A DNA stretch of 64,000 nt from a bacterium (GTDB lineage Bacteria > Pseudomonadota > Alphaproteobacteria > Acetobacterales > Acetobacteraceae), in assembly GCA_026224825.1 (NCBI GenBank), contig JAMFRO010000008.1:106209-170208 (forward strand). Direction: 5' to 3'. This document shows, piece after piece, positions 45,805 to 53,840 of this stretch. How positions within the stretch are numbered: the stretch's first letter is position 1; every line of letters starts with the position of its first letter. Under the pieces are notes generated by a model. The model did not search any database. It worked only from the letters and a program-made list of their open reading frames with translations, and was not told the DNA's origin. Position numbers and translations under genes: made by a program.

Positions 45805-46870
45805 CATGCGCGCGCCTTATGGCGATGAACGCAACCCCGCCCAGCAGCAGTGACGGTGCCAAAGCGGTGAGGACGGGGGGCAGGCTGAGGCGTTGGCCGA
45901 AGTAAAAAATTAATTGCTGCGCCAGCTCGAAGCCGATGCCGAGCAGGGTGCCGATGAGGAGCTGGCGGCCGGCGGATTGGCTGCGTTGCGAGCCGAAGGC
46001 GAAGGGGGCGGCGGCGAGTACCAGGGCCAGTAATGAAAGCGGTGTGGCGACCATGCTCCAGAAGGCCAGATCTTCTGTTTCCGTTTGCTGGTCGTTGCGT
46101 TTTTGTTCGTGGATGTAGCGGAACAGATCCACCGGCGGCATGGTGGTGGTGGGCAGTTGCAGCAATTGCATGTGTTGCGGGGTGACGAAGGATTCCCATG
46201 TGAGCAAGGGCAGTGAGGTGGTGACGAATTGCGTGCCTTCGACTTTTTTTTCCAGCACTTCCCGCAATAGCCAGCGTCCGTCCGGCTCTATCGTGGCGGT
46301 TTCGGCATGCAGATAGGACACCAGGCTGCCGTCACCGGCGAATTGATAGATGTCGATATCCTCGGGCGTTTTATCAAAGCCGAAATTATGCACGTTGAGA
46401 TATTGCCTGTCATGCGCCACCCAGAAGCCGCCATTATGCATGGCGGTGGCGCTCTCGCCCAAGGCTGCCTCCTGCGCGCGCTGGGCCAGGAGCTGGGCGG
46501 TGGGCACCATGTATTGCGCGATGAGGAACAGCACGAAGATGATGGGGAGCGAGAGCTTGATGAGCGCGCCGATGATGCGGGCTTCGGAAATGCCGAGGCT
46601 GCGCCAGGCGGTGAGCTCGGCATGGCGGGCCAGCAGGCCGAGGGCCAGCAGGCTGGCCAGCAGCATGCCGACGGGGGCGAGCTGCAGGATGCGCGAGGGG
46701 GCGGTGAAGAAGGTGTAGACCATGGCGTCGCGGGCGCCATACGTGCCCTGCCCTACCAGCGAGAGCTGCTGCACGAAATCCAGCAGGCTGAACAGGAAGG
46801 TGAGTGCGGCCATGGCGAGCAGGAAAATGCGCAGGGTGAGCCGGCCGATGTAGGAATCGAGTTGGTTCAT
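45785..46870 (-). CDS. lptG: LPS export permease LptG-like
   Basis: 361 residues from MNQLDSYIGRLTLRIF. YjgP/YjgQ family: an N-terminal TM group (about residues 10-120), a periplasmic beta-jellyroll domain (about 140-260) and C-terminal TM helices (about 275-350). The start codon overlaps the lptF stop as ATGA. In the Lpt system LptF/LptG with LptB extract LPS and feed LptC-LptA. Lying inside the sphingolipid-inositol gene group, this pair may export another glycolipid, unless it is the only lptFG of the genome. Confidence 0.88.
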   Translation of the reverse strand: MNQLDSYIGRLTLRIFLLAMAALTFLFSLLDFVQQLSLVGQGTYGARDAMVYTFFTAPSRILQLAPVGMLLASLLALGLLARHAELTAWRSLGISEARIIGALIKLSLPIIFVLFLIAQYMVPTAQLLAQRAQEAALGESATAMHNGGFWVAHDRQYLNVHNFGFDKTPEDIDIYQFAGDGSLVSYLHAETATIEPDGRWLLREVLEKKVEGTQFVTTSLPLLTWESFVTPQHMQLLQLPTTTMPPVDLFRYIHEQKRNDQQTETEDLAFWSMVATPLSLLALVLAAAPFAFGSQRSQSAGRQLLIGTLLGIGFELAQQLIFYFGQRLSLPPVLTALAPSLLLGGVAFIAIRRAHVSLARR

Positions 46871-47946
46871 GCGCGCAGCCGGCGGCGGATGGCGGGTTCG
46901 TTTAGCGTGACCAGCAGGAGCAGGAACAGCAGCATCGGGCCCCACCATATGCCGGGCAGAGCGGAGATCTCGCCATGCTCCACCCAGGTGCGGATGGTGG
47001 TGCAGAGCATGTAATAGCCGGCGTAGATGAGAATGGCCGGGCCGATGCGGGCGTAGCGGCCCTGGCGCGCCTGGGTGCGGCTTAAGGGTATGCCCATGAG
47101 CGCCAGCAGCAAGGTGGAGACCGGGGCGGACAGGCGCCATTGGAACTCGGCGATGTCGCGCGGGGTGGTGGAGGTGGCGAGATGGCGGTTGCCGGCGGCG
47201 ACGGGGCTGTAGCCGGGGGCGCTGCCGGGCACGCCGGCGGGGTCCAGTTTTAAGCCGGAAGCACTCAGGAGCTGGTCGTTTTGCGGGTTGGTGGGGTCGA
47301 TTTCATAGATATGCGCGTTGGAGAGATAGACCTCGCGCTGGCCGGAGGGGTCCAGCTCCGGCAAGGGGGTGGCGGAGTCCGCGAAGATAACCTCGGTATG
47401 GGTGCCGATGCGGCGGCGCACGAAGACGTCCTGCGCCGTGCCGTTATGGCCGGCGCGGTGGGCGAGGAAGGTAACCCTGGTGCCGTCCTGGCTGGCGTAG
47501 AACGTGCCGGGCTGCATGGCGGTGAGATCGACCTTGCTGGCACCCTGCCAGGTGATGTTGTGCGAGGTGCGGTAGGCCCAGGGGCGGGCCAGCAGGGCCA
47601 TGACGCCGACGGCGATGGCAGTGACCAATGCTATGCCCAGCACCGCCCGCACCGCCTGCAGGGTGCGGGCACCGAGCGCCTGCATGGCGGTGATCTCGTG
47701 GTCCGCATGCAGGCGGCTGAAGCTGAGCAGGACGGCGAAATAGAGCGATACGGGGATGAGAACATCTTGGGAAATCAGCAGTTTGAGCCCGGCGAGTTCG
47801 AAGATGACGCTGGCCGGGAGCAGGCCGTTGGCGGGGTCCGCCAGGCTGCTGGAGATGCTGTAGCCGCCGAACAGGGCGCAGAGTATGCCGAGGATGACGG
47901 CGAACGGTCTGCCGATTTCACGGGCCAGATACTCGGTGATGATCAA
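46867..47946 (-). CDS. lptF: LPS export permease LptF-like
   Basis: 359 residues. YjgP/YjgQ family with six predicted TM helices (first near FAVILGILCALFGGYSI, last near GPMLLFLLLLVTL) and a periplasmic beta-jellyroll between them (TFYASQDGTRVTFLAHRAG). It begins the lptF-lptG operon, divergent from the ACP gene with a ~200-bp shared upstream region. The LptF/LptG heterodimer forms the lipid-lifting cavity of the exporter. Confidence 0.9.
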   Translation of the reverse strand: MIITEYLAREIGRPFAVILGILCALFGGYSISSSLADPANGLLPASVIFELAGLKLLISQDVLIPVSLYFAVLLSFSRLHADHEITAMQALGARTLQAVRAVLGIALVTAIAVGVMALLARPWAYRTSHNITWQGASKVDLTAMQPGTFYASQDGTRVTFLAHRAGHNGTAQDVFVRRRIGTHTEVIFADSATPLPELDPSGQREVYLSNAHIYEIDPTNPQNDQLLSASGLKLDPAGVPGSAPGYSPVAAGNRHLATSTTPRDIAEFQWRLSAPVSTLLLALMGIPLSRTQARQGRYARIGPAILIYAGYYMLCTTIRTWVEHGEISALPGIWWGPMLLFLLLLVTLNEPAIRRRLRA

Positions 47947-48149
47947 TGCGTTAAGCCATCCATCTGCCGGCGGAATCGCGGGGGGTGCCGCTTTATGTTA
48001 TGCTGCGCTCTACGAAGGAGTTGGGCGCCCTTTAATTTATTTGGCCCGCGAAGTATAGCTTGTGTTATCTAATTGCCATCCGCGCATGGGCCGACTCCGG
48101 CATTATGGGCGGGACACAGAGGACTTGGGCTACAGCACATGAGCGATAA

Positions 48150-48398
48150 ATGAGCGATTCTGGGACGATCCGTGAGATCATTTTCGACACGTTGCGCGGC
48201 TCGCTGAAGCGGCCGGTGGAATTGTCCGAGCAGACGCATATCGTGGATGATCTGGGGCTCGATTCCGTGGCGGTGATGGATTTTGTGATGGAGATCGAGG
48301 ACCGGCTTGATCTGTCCGTGCCGCTCGACAAGATTGCCGAGATTGAGACGCTGGGCGATTTGCTCAGGGTGTTGAGCGACCTGAAGGCGCACGTCTAA
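48150..48398 (+). CDS. acp: Dedicated acyl carrier protein (sphingolipid type)
   Basis: 82 residues with the phosphopantetheine site DDLGLDSVAVMDF (Ser39). The spt gene starts 2 bp after its stop, the arrangement of the Caulobacter ACP that feeds serine palmitoyltransferase. Its ATG is embedded in the stop of a four-codon reading frame (48139-48153, MSDK), so translation may be coupled to that leader. Confidence 0.88.
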   Translation: MSDSGTIREIIFDTLRGSLKRPVELSEQTHIVDDLGLDSVAVMDFVMEIEDRLDLSVPLDKIAEIETLGDLLRVLSDLKAHV

Positions 48399-48400
48399 GC

Positions 48401-49636
48401 ATGGGTTTGTTCGATAAGTACGCTGCGCTGGCGGCGCAGTATGCCCAGTTGGAAGAGGCTGGGACCAATCCGTTCAATGTCGGCTTCGAGACCGTGCTGT
48501 CGCCGACCGAGGCGATCATCAATGGGCGGACGACGCTGCTGCTGGGGACGAATAATTATCTGGGGCTGACGTATGACCCGGCGGTGATTGCGAAGGCAGT
48601 GGAGGCGACGGCACTTTCGGGCACCGGGACCACTGGCTCGCGGATTGCCAATGGGAGTTACCAGGGGCACCGGGGGCTGGAGCGGGCGCTGGCGGATTTT
48701 TATGGCCGCAAGCATGGGATGGTGTTTTCCACCGGGTATCAGGCCAATCTTGGGATTTTGTCGGCGCTGGCGGGCAAGGATGATCATCTGATCCTCGATG
48801 CGGATTCGCATGCCAGTATTTATGATGGCGCGCGGCTGGGGCATGCGCAGGTGACGCGGTTCAGGCATAATTCTCCGGATGATCTGGCCAACAGGCTGCG
48901 GCGGTTGAAGGATGTGCCGGGGGAGAAGATCATCGTCGTCGAGGGGATTTACTCGATGCTGGGGGATACCGCGCCGTTGCGGGAGTTTGCTGCTGTTAAG
49001 CGCGAGTATGGCGGGTACCTCGTGGTGGATGAGGCGCATTCGCTGGGCGTGCTGGGGGAGACCGGGCGCGGGCTGGCTGAGGCGGCCGGGGTTGAGGCGG
49101 ATGTGGATTTTGTGGTCGGCACGTTCTCCAAGAGCCTGGGCGGGGTTGGCGGGTTTTGTGTGGCCGATCTGGATGGGTTCGATATTCTGCGGGTGGTGAG
49201 CCGGCCGTATATGTTTACCGCCTCGCTGCCGCCGGGGGTGATTGCGGCGACGATTGAGGCGCTGCACCAGTTGCAGTTGCGGCCGGGGTTGCGGCACCAG
49301 TTGAATGCCAATGCGCGGCATTTGTATGATGGGCTGGCGGGGTTGGGCTTTACGGTGGGGCCGGAGCCGAGCCCGGTGGTCTCTACTGTGATGCCGGACC
49401 CGGAGACGGCGTTTGCCTTCTGGGCGCGGCTGCTGGAGGCGGGGTTGTATACCAATGTGAGCCTGCCGCCTGCCACGCCCAAGGGGCTGGCGCTGCTGCG
49501 GTCCAGCGTGAGTGCGGCGCATTCTACGGCGCAGTTGGACCGTGCGATCGGGCTGTTTGCCATCGCCGGGCGGGAGCTGGGGCTGATACCGGCGGCGGCA
49601 CCTGTGCGGCGGGCGGATTTTGCCTCTGCCAAATAG
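48401..49636 (+). CDS. spt: Serine palmitoyltransferase (alpha-oxoamine synthase family)
   Basis: 411 residues. PLP fold type I with the oxoamine-synthase motifs GTTGSRIANGSYQGHRGLE, DADSHASIYDG (His137 stacking on PLP), VVDEAHSLG (Asp210, His213) and GTFSKSLGGVGG (PLP Lys244). Relatives include KBL, BioF and HemA; the coupled ACP and neighbouring ceramide genes favour Spt, which condenses acyl-thioester with serine to 3-keto-sphinganine. It is the first committed step of ceramide synthesis. Confidence 0.88.
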   Translation: MGLFDKYAALAAQYAQLEEAGTNPFNVGFETVLSPTEAIINGRTTLLLGTNNYLGLTYDPAVIAKAVEATALSGTGTTGSRIANGSYQGHRGLERALADFYGRKHGMVFSTGYQANLGILSALAGKDDHLILDADSHASIYDGARLGHAQVTRFRHNSPDDLANRLRRLKDVPGEKIIVVEGIYSMLGDTAPLREFAAVKREYGGYLVVDEAHSLGVLGETGRGLAEAAGVEADVDFVVGTFSKSLGGVGGFCVADLDGFDILRVVSRPYMFTASLPPGVIAATIEALHQLQLRPGLRHQLNANARHLYDGLAGLGFTVGPEPSPVVSTVMPDPETAFAFWARLLEAGLYTNVSLPPATPKGLALLRSSVSAAHSTAQLDRAIGLFAIAGRELGLIPAAAPVRRADFASAK

Positions 49637-49649
49637 GCCGGAGGTGGCG

Positions 49650-50747
49650 GTGTTCCGCCATAATCTGTTTAAAGTCTCGGAAGTTTTTATCACCGAGCAA
49701 GTCCGGCATTTTACGCGTTATCATCCGTTTTTTCTGGGGCGGCTGCGGCATGGCGTGGCGCCCGCGGGCGTGGAGTCGCTGGCGGTGGAGGATCTTGGCT
49801 GCGGATTGCTGCGGGCGGGGTGGCAGATGGTTGGCCGGGGTATCGCTCCCTATGAGCGGCTGTTGGCGGGGCGGAGGCCGGCGGTGATCCATGCGCATTT
49901 TGGCATTGAGGGGGTTTATGCGTTGCCGCTGGCGGAAAAGCTGGGGGTGCCGTTGGTGACGACGTTTCACGGGTTTGATGCGACGCTTTCGACTTCGGGT
50001 TTTTTTGGGTCGCCGGCCTGGGCCTGGTATCCGGTATTGCGACGGCGGCTGATTGAGCGGGGGGATTTGTTCCTGTGCGCGTCGGCGTTTATCCGCGAGC
50101 GGTTGCTGGCGCAGGGGTTTGCACCGGAGCGGACGCGTTTGCATTATATTGGGGTGGATTCTGGGGCTATTTCGCGCCGTGAGGCGGAGGAAGAGGAGCC
50201 GGTGGTACTGCATGTGGCGCGGCTGGTGGAGGTTAAGGGGACGGAATTTTTGATCCGTGCTTTTGCGGCGCTGGCTTCGCAGGCGCGGCTGGTGATTATC
50301 GGTGATGGGCCATTGCGCGGGCGGCTGGAGCTGCTGGCGCGGGAATGCGGGGTTGCTGATCGGGTGCAGTTTCTGGGGGCCCTGCCCCATGCCCAGGTGC
50401 TGGGCTGGATGCGCCGGGCGGCGCTGCTGGCGCTGCCGAGTGTGCGCACGGCCTCCGGCCGGGTTGAGGGGCTGGGGATGGTGGTGCTGGAGGCGGCGGC
50501 CACGGGGGTGCCTGCTGTAGGCTCGGATCTGGGCGGGATACGCGAGACGATTTTGGATGGGGAGACCGGGTTTTTGGTGCCGGAGCGCGATGCGGCGGCG
50601 CTGGCGGCGCGGATGGGGGATTTGCTCTCCGATGAGGGGCTGCGGCGGCGGATGGCGGCGGCGGCGCGGCTGCGGGTGGAGCGGGCGTTTGATATCGTGC
50701 GGCAGACGGCGGGGCTTGAGGCGCTTTATGACGAGGTACGAAGGTGA
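49650..50747 (+). CDS. GT4-family glycosyltransferase
   Basis: About 365 residues. A GTG start at 49650 is chosen because GGAGG lies five bases upstream; a TTG at 49620 is possible. GT-B fold: VIHAHFGIEGVYALPLA and TTFHGFDAT in the N-domain, VVLHVARLVEVKGTEFLI and the donor-site E(x7)E in EGLGMVVLEAAATG. GT4 contains PIG-A and MshA, which add GlcNAc to inositol lipids or inositol-P. It follows spt by 13 bp and overlaps the PIG-L deacetylase (GTGA), so its product is probably deacetylated next. Confidence 0.85.
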   Translation: MFRHNLFKVSEVFITEQVRHFTRYHPFFLGRLRHGVAPAGVESLAVEDLGCGLLRAGWQMVGRGIAPYERLLAGRRPAVIHAHFGIEGVYALPLAEKLGVPLVTTFHGFDATLSTSGFFGSPAWAWYPVLRRRLIERGDLFLCASAFIRERLLAQGFAPERTRLHYIGVDSGAISRREAEEEEPVVLHVARLVEVKGTEFLIRAFAALASQARLVIIGDGPLRGRLELLARECGVADRVQFLGALPHAQVLGWMRRAALLALPSVRTASGRVEGLGMVVLEAAATGVPAVGSDLGGIRETILDGETGFLVPERDAAALAARMGDLLSDEGLRRRMAAAARLRVERAFDIVRQTAGLEALYDEVRR

Positions 50748-51466
50748 GAGCGGTTGTTGTCGCGCATCCGGATGATGAGGCTTTGTGGCTGAGTGCTGCT
50801 TTGGCTGGGGCTGGGCGGGTGGTTTTCTGTTTTGGCGATCAGTTTGGCGGGGGCAGGAAGTCTGAGGGGCGGCGGCGGGCGGTGGCGGCGCTGACGCTGC
50901 CGGTGGTGAGTTTGGAGCTGGTGGAGAGCGGGACGCGCAGGCTTGTGGATTGGAAGAGCGCCGGGTTTACGGCTTCGGGGATTGAGATTGCCGATGCCGC
51001 CGGGAGGGCGCAGTATGAGGCGAATTTTGTGGCGCTGGTGGCGGGTTTGCGGACGCGGCTGGCGGGGTGCGATGAGGTTTATACGCATAATCCCTGGGGG
51101 GAGTATGGGCACCCTGAGCATGTGCAGGTTTACCGGGCTGTGGCCGCGTTGCAGGCGGAGCTGGGTTTTACGCTGTGGTTTTCCAATTATGTTTCGCCGT
51201 TGACGTGGCGGCTGGCGCGGCTCTCGGGCGCGGGCTGGGCGCAGAAGGTGCGGGTAAGGCCGGATCGGGCTTTGGCGTGGCGGTTGCTTTGGACTTATTG
51301 GCGGCATGGGGCTTGGACCTGGCCGTTGGCGCATCGGTGGCCGCGGTGGGAGATGTATTATGCGCAGCCGGTGGGTGAGGTTTTGCGCAGGCTTACGGGC
51401 GAGATGTTGTTGGATGTGTCGCGTTTGCGCTGGTGGCGGCGGGGGGCGGAGCGGGTGCTGGATTAG
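50744..51466 (+). CDS. PIG-L family N-deacetylase
   Basis: 240 residues starting with GTG inside the GT4 stop. The zinc-site motif AHPDDE (residues 7-12) and the later HPEH (123-126, after NPWGEYG) are those of PIG-L/MshB/LmbE deacetylases, which remove acetyl from GlcNAc linked to inositol lipids, inositol or other sugars. The C-terminal ~90 residues are Trp/Arg-rich (WRLLWTYWRHGAWTWPLAHRWPRWEM), perhaps membrane-associated. Last gene of the acp-spt-GT4-PIG-L unit. Confidence 0.85.
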   Translation: MRAVVVAHPDDEALWLSAALAGAGRVVFCFGDQFGGGRKSEGRRRAVAALTLPVVSLELVESGTRRLVDWKSAGFTASGIEIADAAGRAQYEANFVALVAGLRTRLAGCDEVYTHNPWGEYGHPEHVQVYRAVAALQAELGFTLWFSNYVSPLTWRLARLSGAGWAQKVRVRPDRALAWRLLWTYWRHGAWTWPLAHRWPRWEMYYAQPVGEVLRRLTGEMLLDVSRLRWWRRGAERVLD

Positions 51467-51628
51467 GGGAAACTCAATCAGAGAATGGCTGGGATAGGAA
51501 ATCGGACATTGGGCCAAGCCCGCCAAAAACCTCTCTCATTGTTACTAGGGTGACCTGGAGCATGGTATGGTTTCGTGTTTTACTCGAATCGTCCGTGACC
51601 CAGTCCCTTAAATAGATCGATAGAAATC

Positions 51629-52267
51629 ATGCTTAAAACTTTGGCCTTGATCTTTGCTTTTGGGTTGGGCGCATCTGCAGCACACGGCCAAAATCTGCCG
51701 CTGCCGCCAGATCAGCAACACCTCATCGATCTATGGAACGAGGCCGACACAAATTATAGCAATGCGGCAAATCCGAGCGCCGCCGCGGATATTGAGACGC
51801 GCTTTAATCACGATCTATGCGCGTCTATCCCAGGGCACATCTCGAACTGGATTGGGAGGGTGGTGGTATCCTTCTTTGATCCAAGGTCTGGCGGTTTAGT
51901 CGTAGGCGTTTATCTGGACCCCTACTCGCAACTGGTTAGCGCTGGCCATGACATGGATGGCTCTAAAATTGCGCCAGAGTATCCGTACTTCGCGCCCTAT
52001 ATAATCGACAGACCATATCGGATTAATCACCCTCAGCCCGGTGCGGATGAATATCTGACCAGGAAGTCAACTGAATTGTTCCAGGGCACACAAATGCATA
52101 AGCTGGCCATGAGCTTCTGGCCATTAGACGACATAATCGAGTTCTCGGGCGACTTCATTCCTCAAAACCTGCAGTCGCAATCCACTTGTGAGGACCGCCT
52201 TCGTTCTAATGGGTTGGGCTTGTTCACATTCAGTTCAATGACGATACTCAGCGGTCTTACCAAGTAG
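51629..52267 (+). CDS. Orphan exported protein of unknown function
   Basis: 212 residues. A signal peptide (MLKTLALIFAFGLGASAAHG) is followed by a mature part rich in Asp, Pro and Tyr (APEYPYFAPYIIDRPYRI) with two Cys that may form a disulfide. No family recognised. The gene is AT-richer than its neighbours, like the orphans at 25817 and 31010, and sits at the right edge of the glycolipid region. The ~160-bp upstream gap contains nothing I can name. Confidence 0.55.
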   Translation: MLKTLALIFAFGLGASAAHGQNLPLPPDQQHLIDLWNEADTNYSNAANPSAAADIETRFNHDLCASIPGHISNWIGRVVVSFFDPRSGGLVVGVYLDPYSQLVSAGHDMDGSKIAPEYPYFAPYIIDRPYRINHPQPGADEYLTRKSTELFQGTQMHKLAMSFWPLDDIIEFSGDFIPQNLQSQSTCEDRLRSNGLGLFTFSSMTILSGLTK

Positions 52268-52388
52268 ATTCGGGTATTTCTGGGCGCGCAGACCTTTGTT
52301 GCCGGAATGACTGTTTCCGGTAACGGCAAACACCACCCTGAACGGCGCTATGGGGTCGAAAACGGTCTTCCCCGATTGGGTTGTGCGG

Positions 52389-53840
52389 CTAAGCAGTCCC
52401 GGCCAGCCGGGCGCGGCGCGTGTGCCAGTATAGCCCGGCATAGGCCAGCAAGGTGGCGGCCAGAGCGATGGCGAGTTGTGGCGCGGGGCCGGGGGCACGG
52501 ATAAAATGCCGGGCGGTGAAATTCAGGAACAATAATCCGGCGATGCCCGTAGCTGGGGCGAGAAACGGGCGGAGTAATGTGGGAGCAGAAATCTGCCAGT
52601 GGCGGTGGAGGTAGTACCCGCCCCAAATCAGCAAAGGCGGGTAGGCGGCGAGCCAGACGCAGGCGACGGCGACGAGACCGTCATGAGCCGGGAAGTGGAG
52701 CCCTACGGCGAGGATACCGAGGCTTAGCAGTATCAGCGTGGCGGCGGAGAGCCAGGCGGCTTTGCCGGGCTGGCCGGTGCCGACCAGGACTGGGGTTATG
52801 AGTTGCGAGGTGATGCGCAGGATGGCCGCGAGACAGAGGATTTGTACGGGCGTGGCGGCGGCGGCGTAGCTGTGGCCTTGGGAGTCGTGCAGCAGCGCCA
52901 TGAGCGGTCGGGCCATGAGGAAGAGCCCGACCATCAGTGGGGCGTTGAGGATGGCGAGGCGGCGCAGCGACCAGAGCAGGGCATCCGCCAGTTGGCCGGG
53001 GATGGCGGCGGCGCGGGCGAAGACCGGGAGTGCGGTGCGGTTGATGATGGTGCCGATGGCCATGGCGGGTTCCATCGCAACATCGAAGGCGACGCGGTAC
53101 AGGGCCAGGGGGGCGGCGCCGTAGAACCAGCCGACCAGCATGTAGTCGATGTTTTTGAAGATCTGCTCGAAGATGTTGGCGGAGGCGGAGCGCAGGCCGA
53201 AATGCAGGAGGGGGGCGATTTCGGGGTAGTGGAAATGCAGGCGGGGGCGGAAGGGGTTGGCGATGAGGGATCCCAAGAGGATGAACACGCCGGAAGCGAA
53301 GTAGCCGCCGGCGATGGCCCAGGCGCCGCCGCCGGCAAAGGCGATGGCGAAGCGGACGGCGGCGGCGGCGAATGTGGCGCCGACGTTGATGCCGGCGATG
53401 GCCTCGTAACGCAGGGCACGGTTTAGCAGGGCCAAAGGGATGACGGCGGCGCCTACCAAAGGCTGTTTGATGGCGACCAGGAGGAAGAACGCTGCCATGC
53501 CGGGCTGGGCGTAGAGATGCTGGACCAGGGGGGCGGCCAGGAGGGTTATGCCCGCTACGGCCAGAGCGGCGGCGAGGATGAACCAGAAGAGAGAGTCCAG
53601 TTGCGCGCGGGTGATTTGCGGGGCCTGGACCAGCGCATCGCCGGTGCCGAGACCGTCGAAGGCCTCGATGACCATGCCGAAGGCGATGACCAGTGAGCCG
53701 ATGCCGACCTGGGCTTTGGTGAGGTAGAGCAGGACGGCGAGAATCGTGGCGAAATCCACGATTTTGGCGATGATGGCGGCGCCGCCGAGCCAGTTGAAGC
53801 CGCGGCCGAGGTGGCGGCGGTGGTCTTCTGCTTCGCTCAT
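52389..53840 (-). CDS. Polysaccharide/lipid flippase of the MOP superfamily (Wzx-like)
   Basis: 483 residues from MSEAEDHRRHLGRGFNWLGG; the ATG overlaps the GT4 stop upstream (ATGA). About 12-14 hydrophobic helices run along the whole length (first near AAIIAKIVDFATILAVLLYL), and the N-terminal layout and Arg in NRALRYEAIAGINVG match the polysaccharide-biosynthesis branch of MOP exporters. It probably flips a lipid-linked sugar across the inner membrane. Coupling to the glycosyltransferase suggests a common glycan. Confidence 0.8.
   Translation of the reverse strand: MSEAEDHRRHLGRGFNWLGGAAIIAKIVDFATILAVLLYLTKAQVGIGSLVIAFGMVIEAFDGLGTGDALVQAPQITRAQLDSLFWFILAAALAVAGITLLAAPLVQHLYAQPGMAAFFLLVAIKQPLVGAAVIPLALLNRALRYEAIAGINVGATFAAAAVRFAIAFAGGGAWAIAGGYFASGVFILLGSLIANPFRPRLHFHYPEIAPLLHFGLRSASANIFEQIFKNIDYMLVGWFYGAAPLALYRVAFDVAMEPAMAIGTIINRTALPVFARAAAIPGQLADALLWSLRRLAILNAPLMVGLFLMARPLMALLHDSQGHSYAAAATPVQILCLAAILRITSQLITPVLVGTGQPGKAAWLSAATLILLSLGILAVGLHFPAHDGLVAVACVWLAAYPPLLIWGGYYLHRHWQISAPTLLRPFLAPATGIAGLLFLNFTARHFIRAPGPAPQLAIALAATLLAYAGLYWHTRRARLAGTA

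Noticed and set aside
49650..51466. Mycothiol genes mshA and mshB
   Set aside because: GT4, PIG-L and an inositol-phosphate synthase are also the mycothiol signature, but mshC/mshD are not seen, mycothiol is typical of actinobacteria, and the genes are joined to spt. Kept as an alternative, not as the call.
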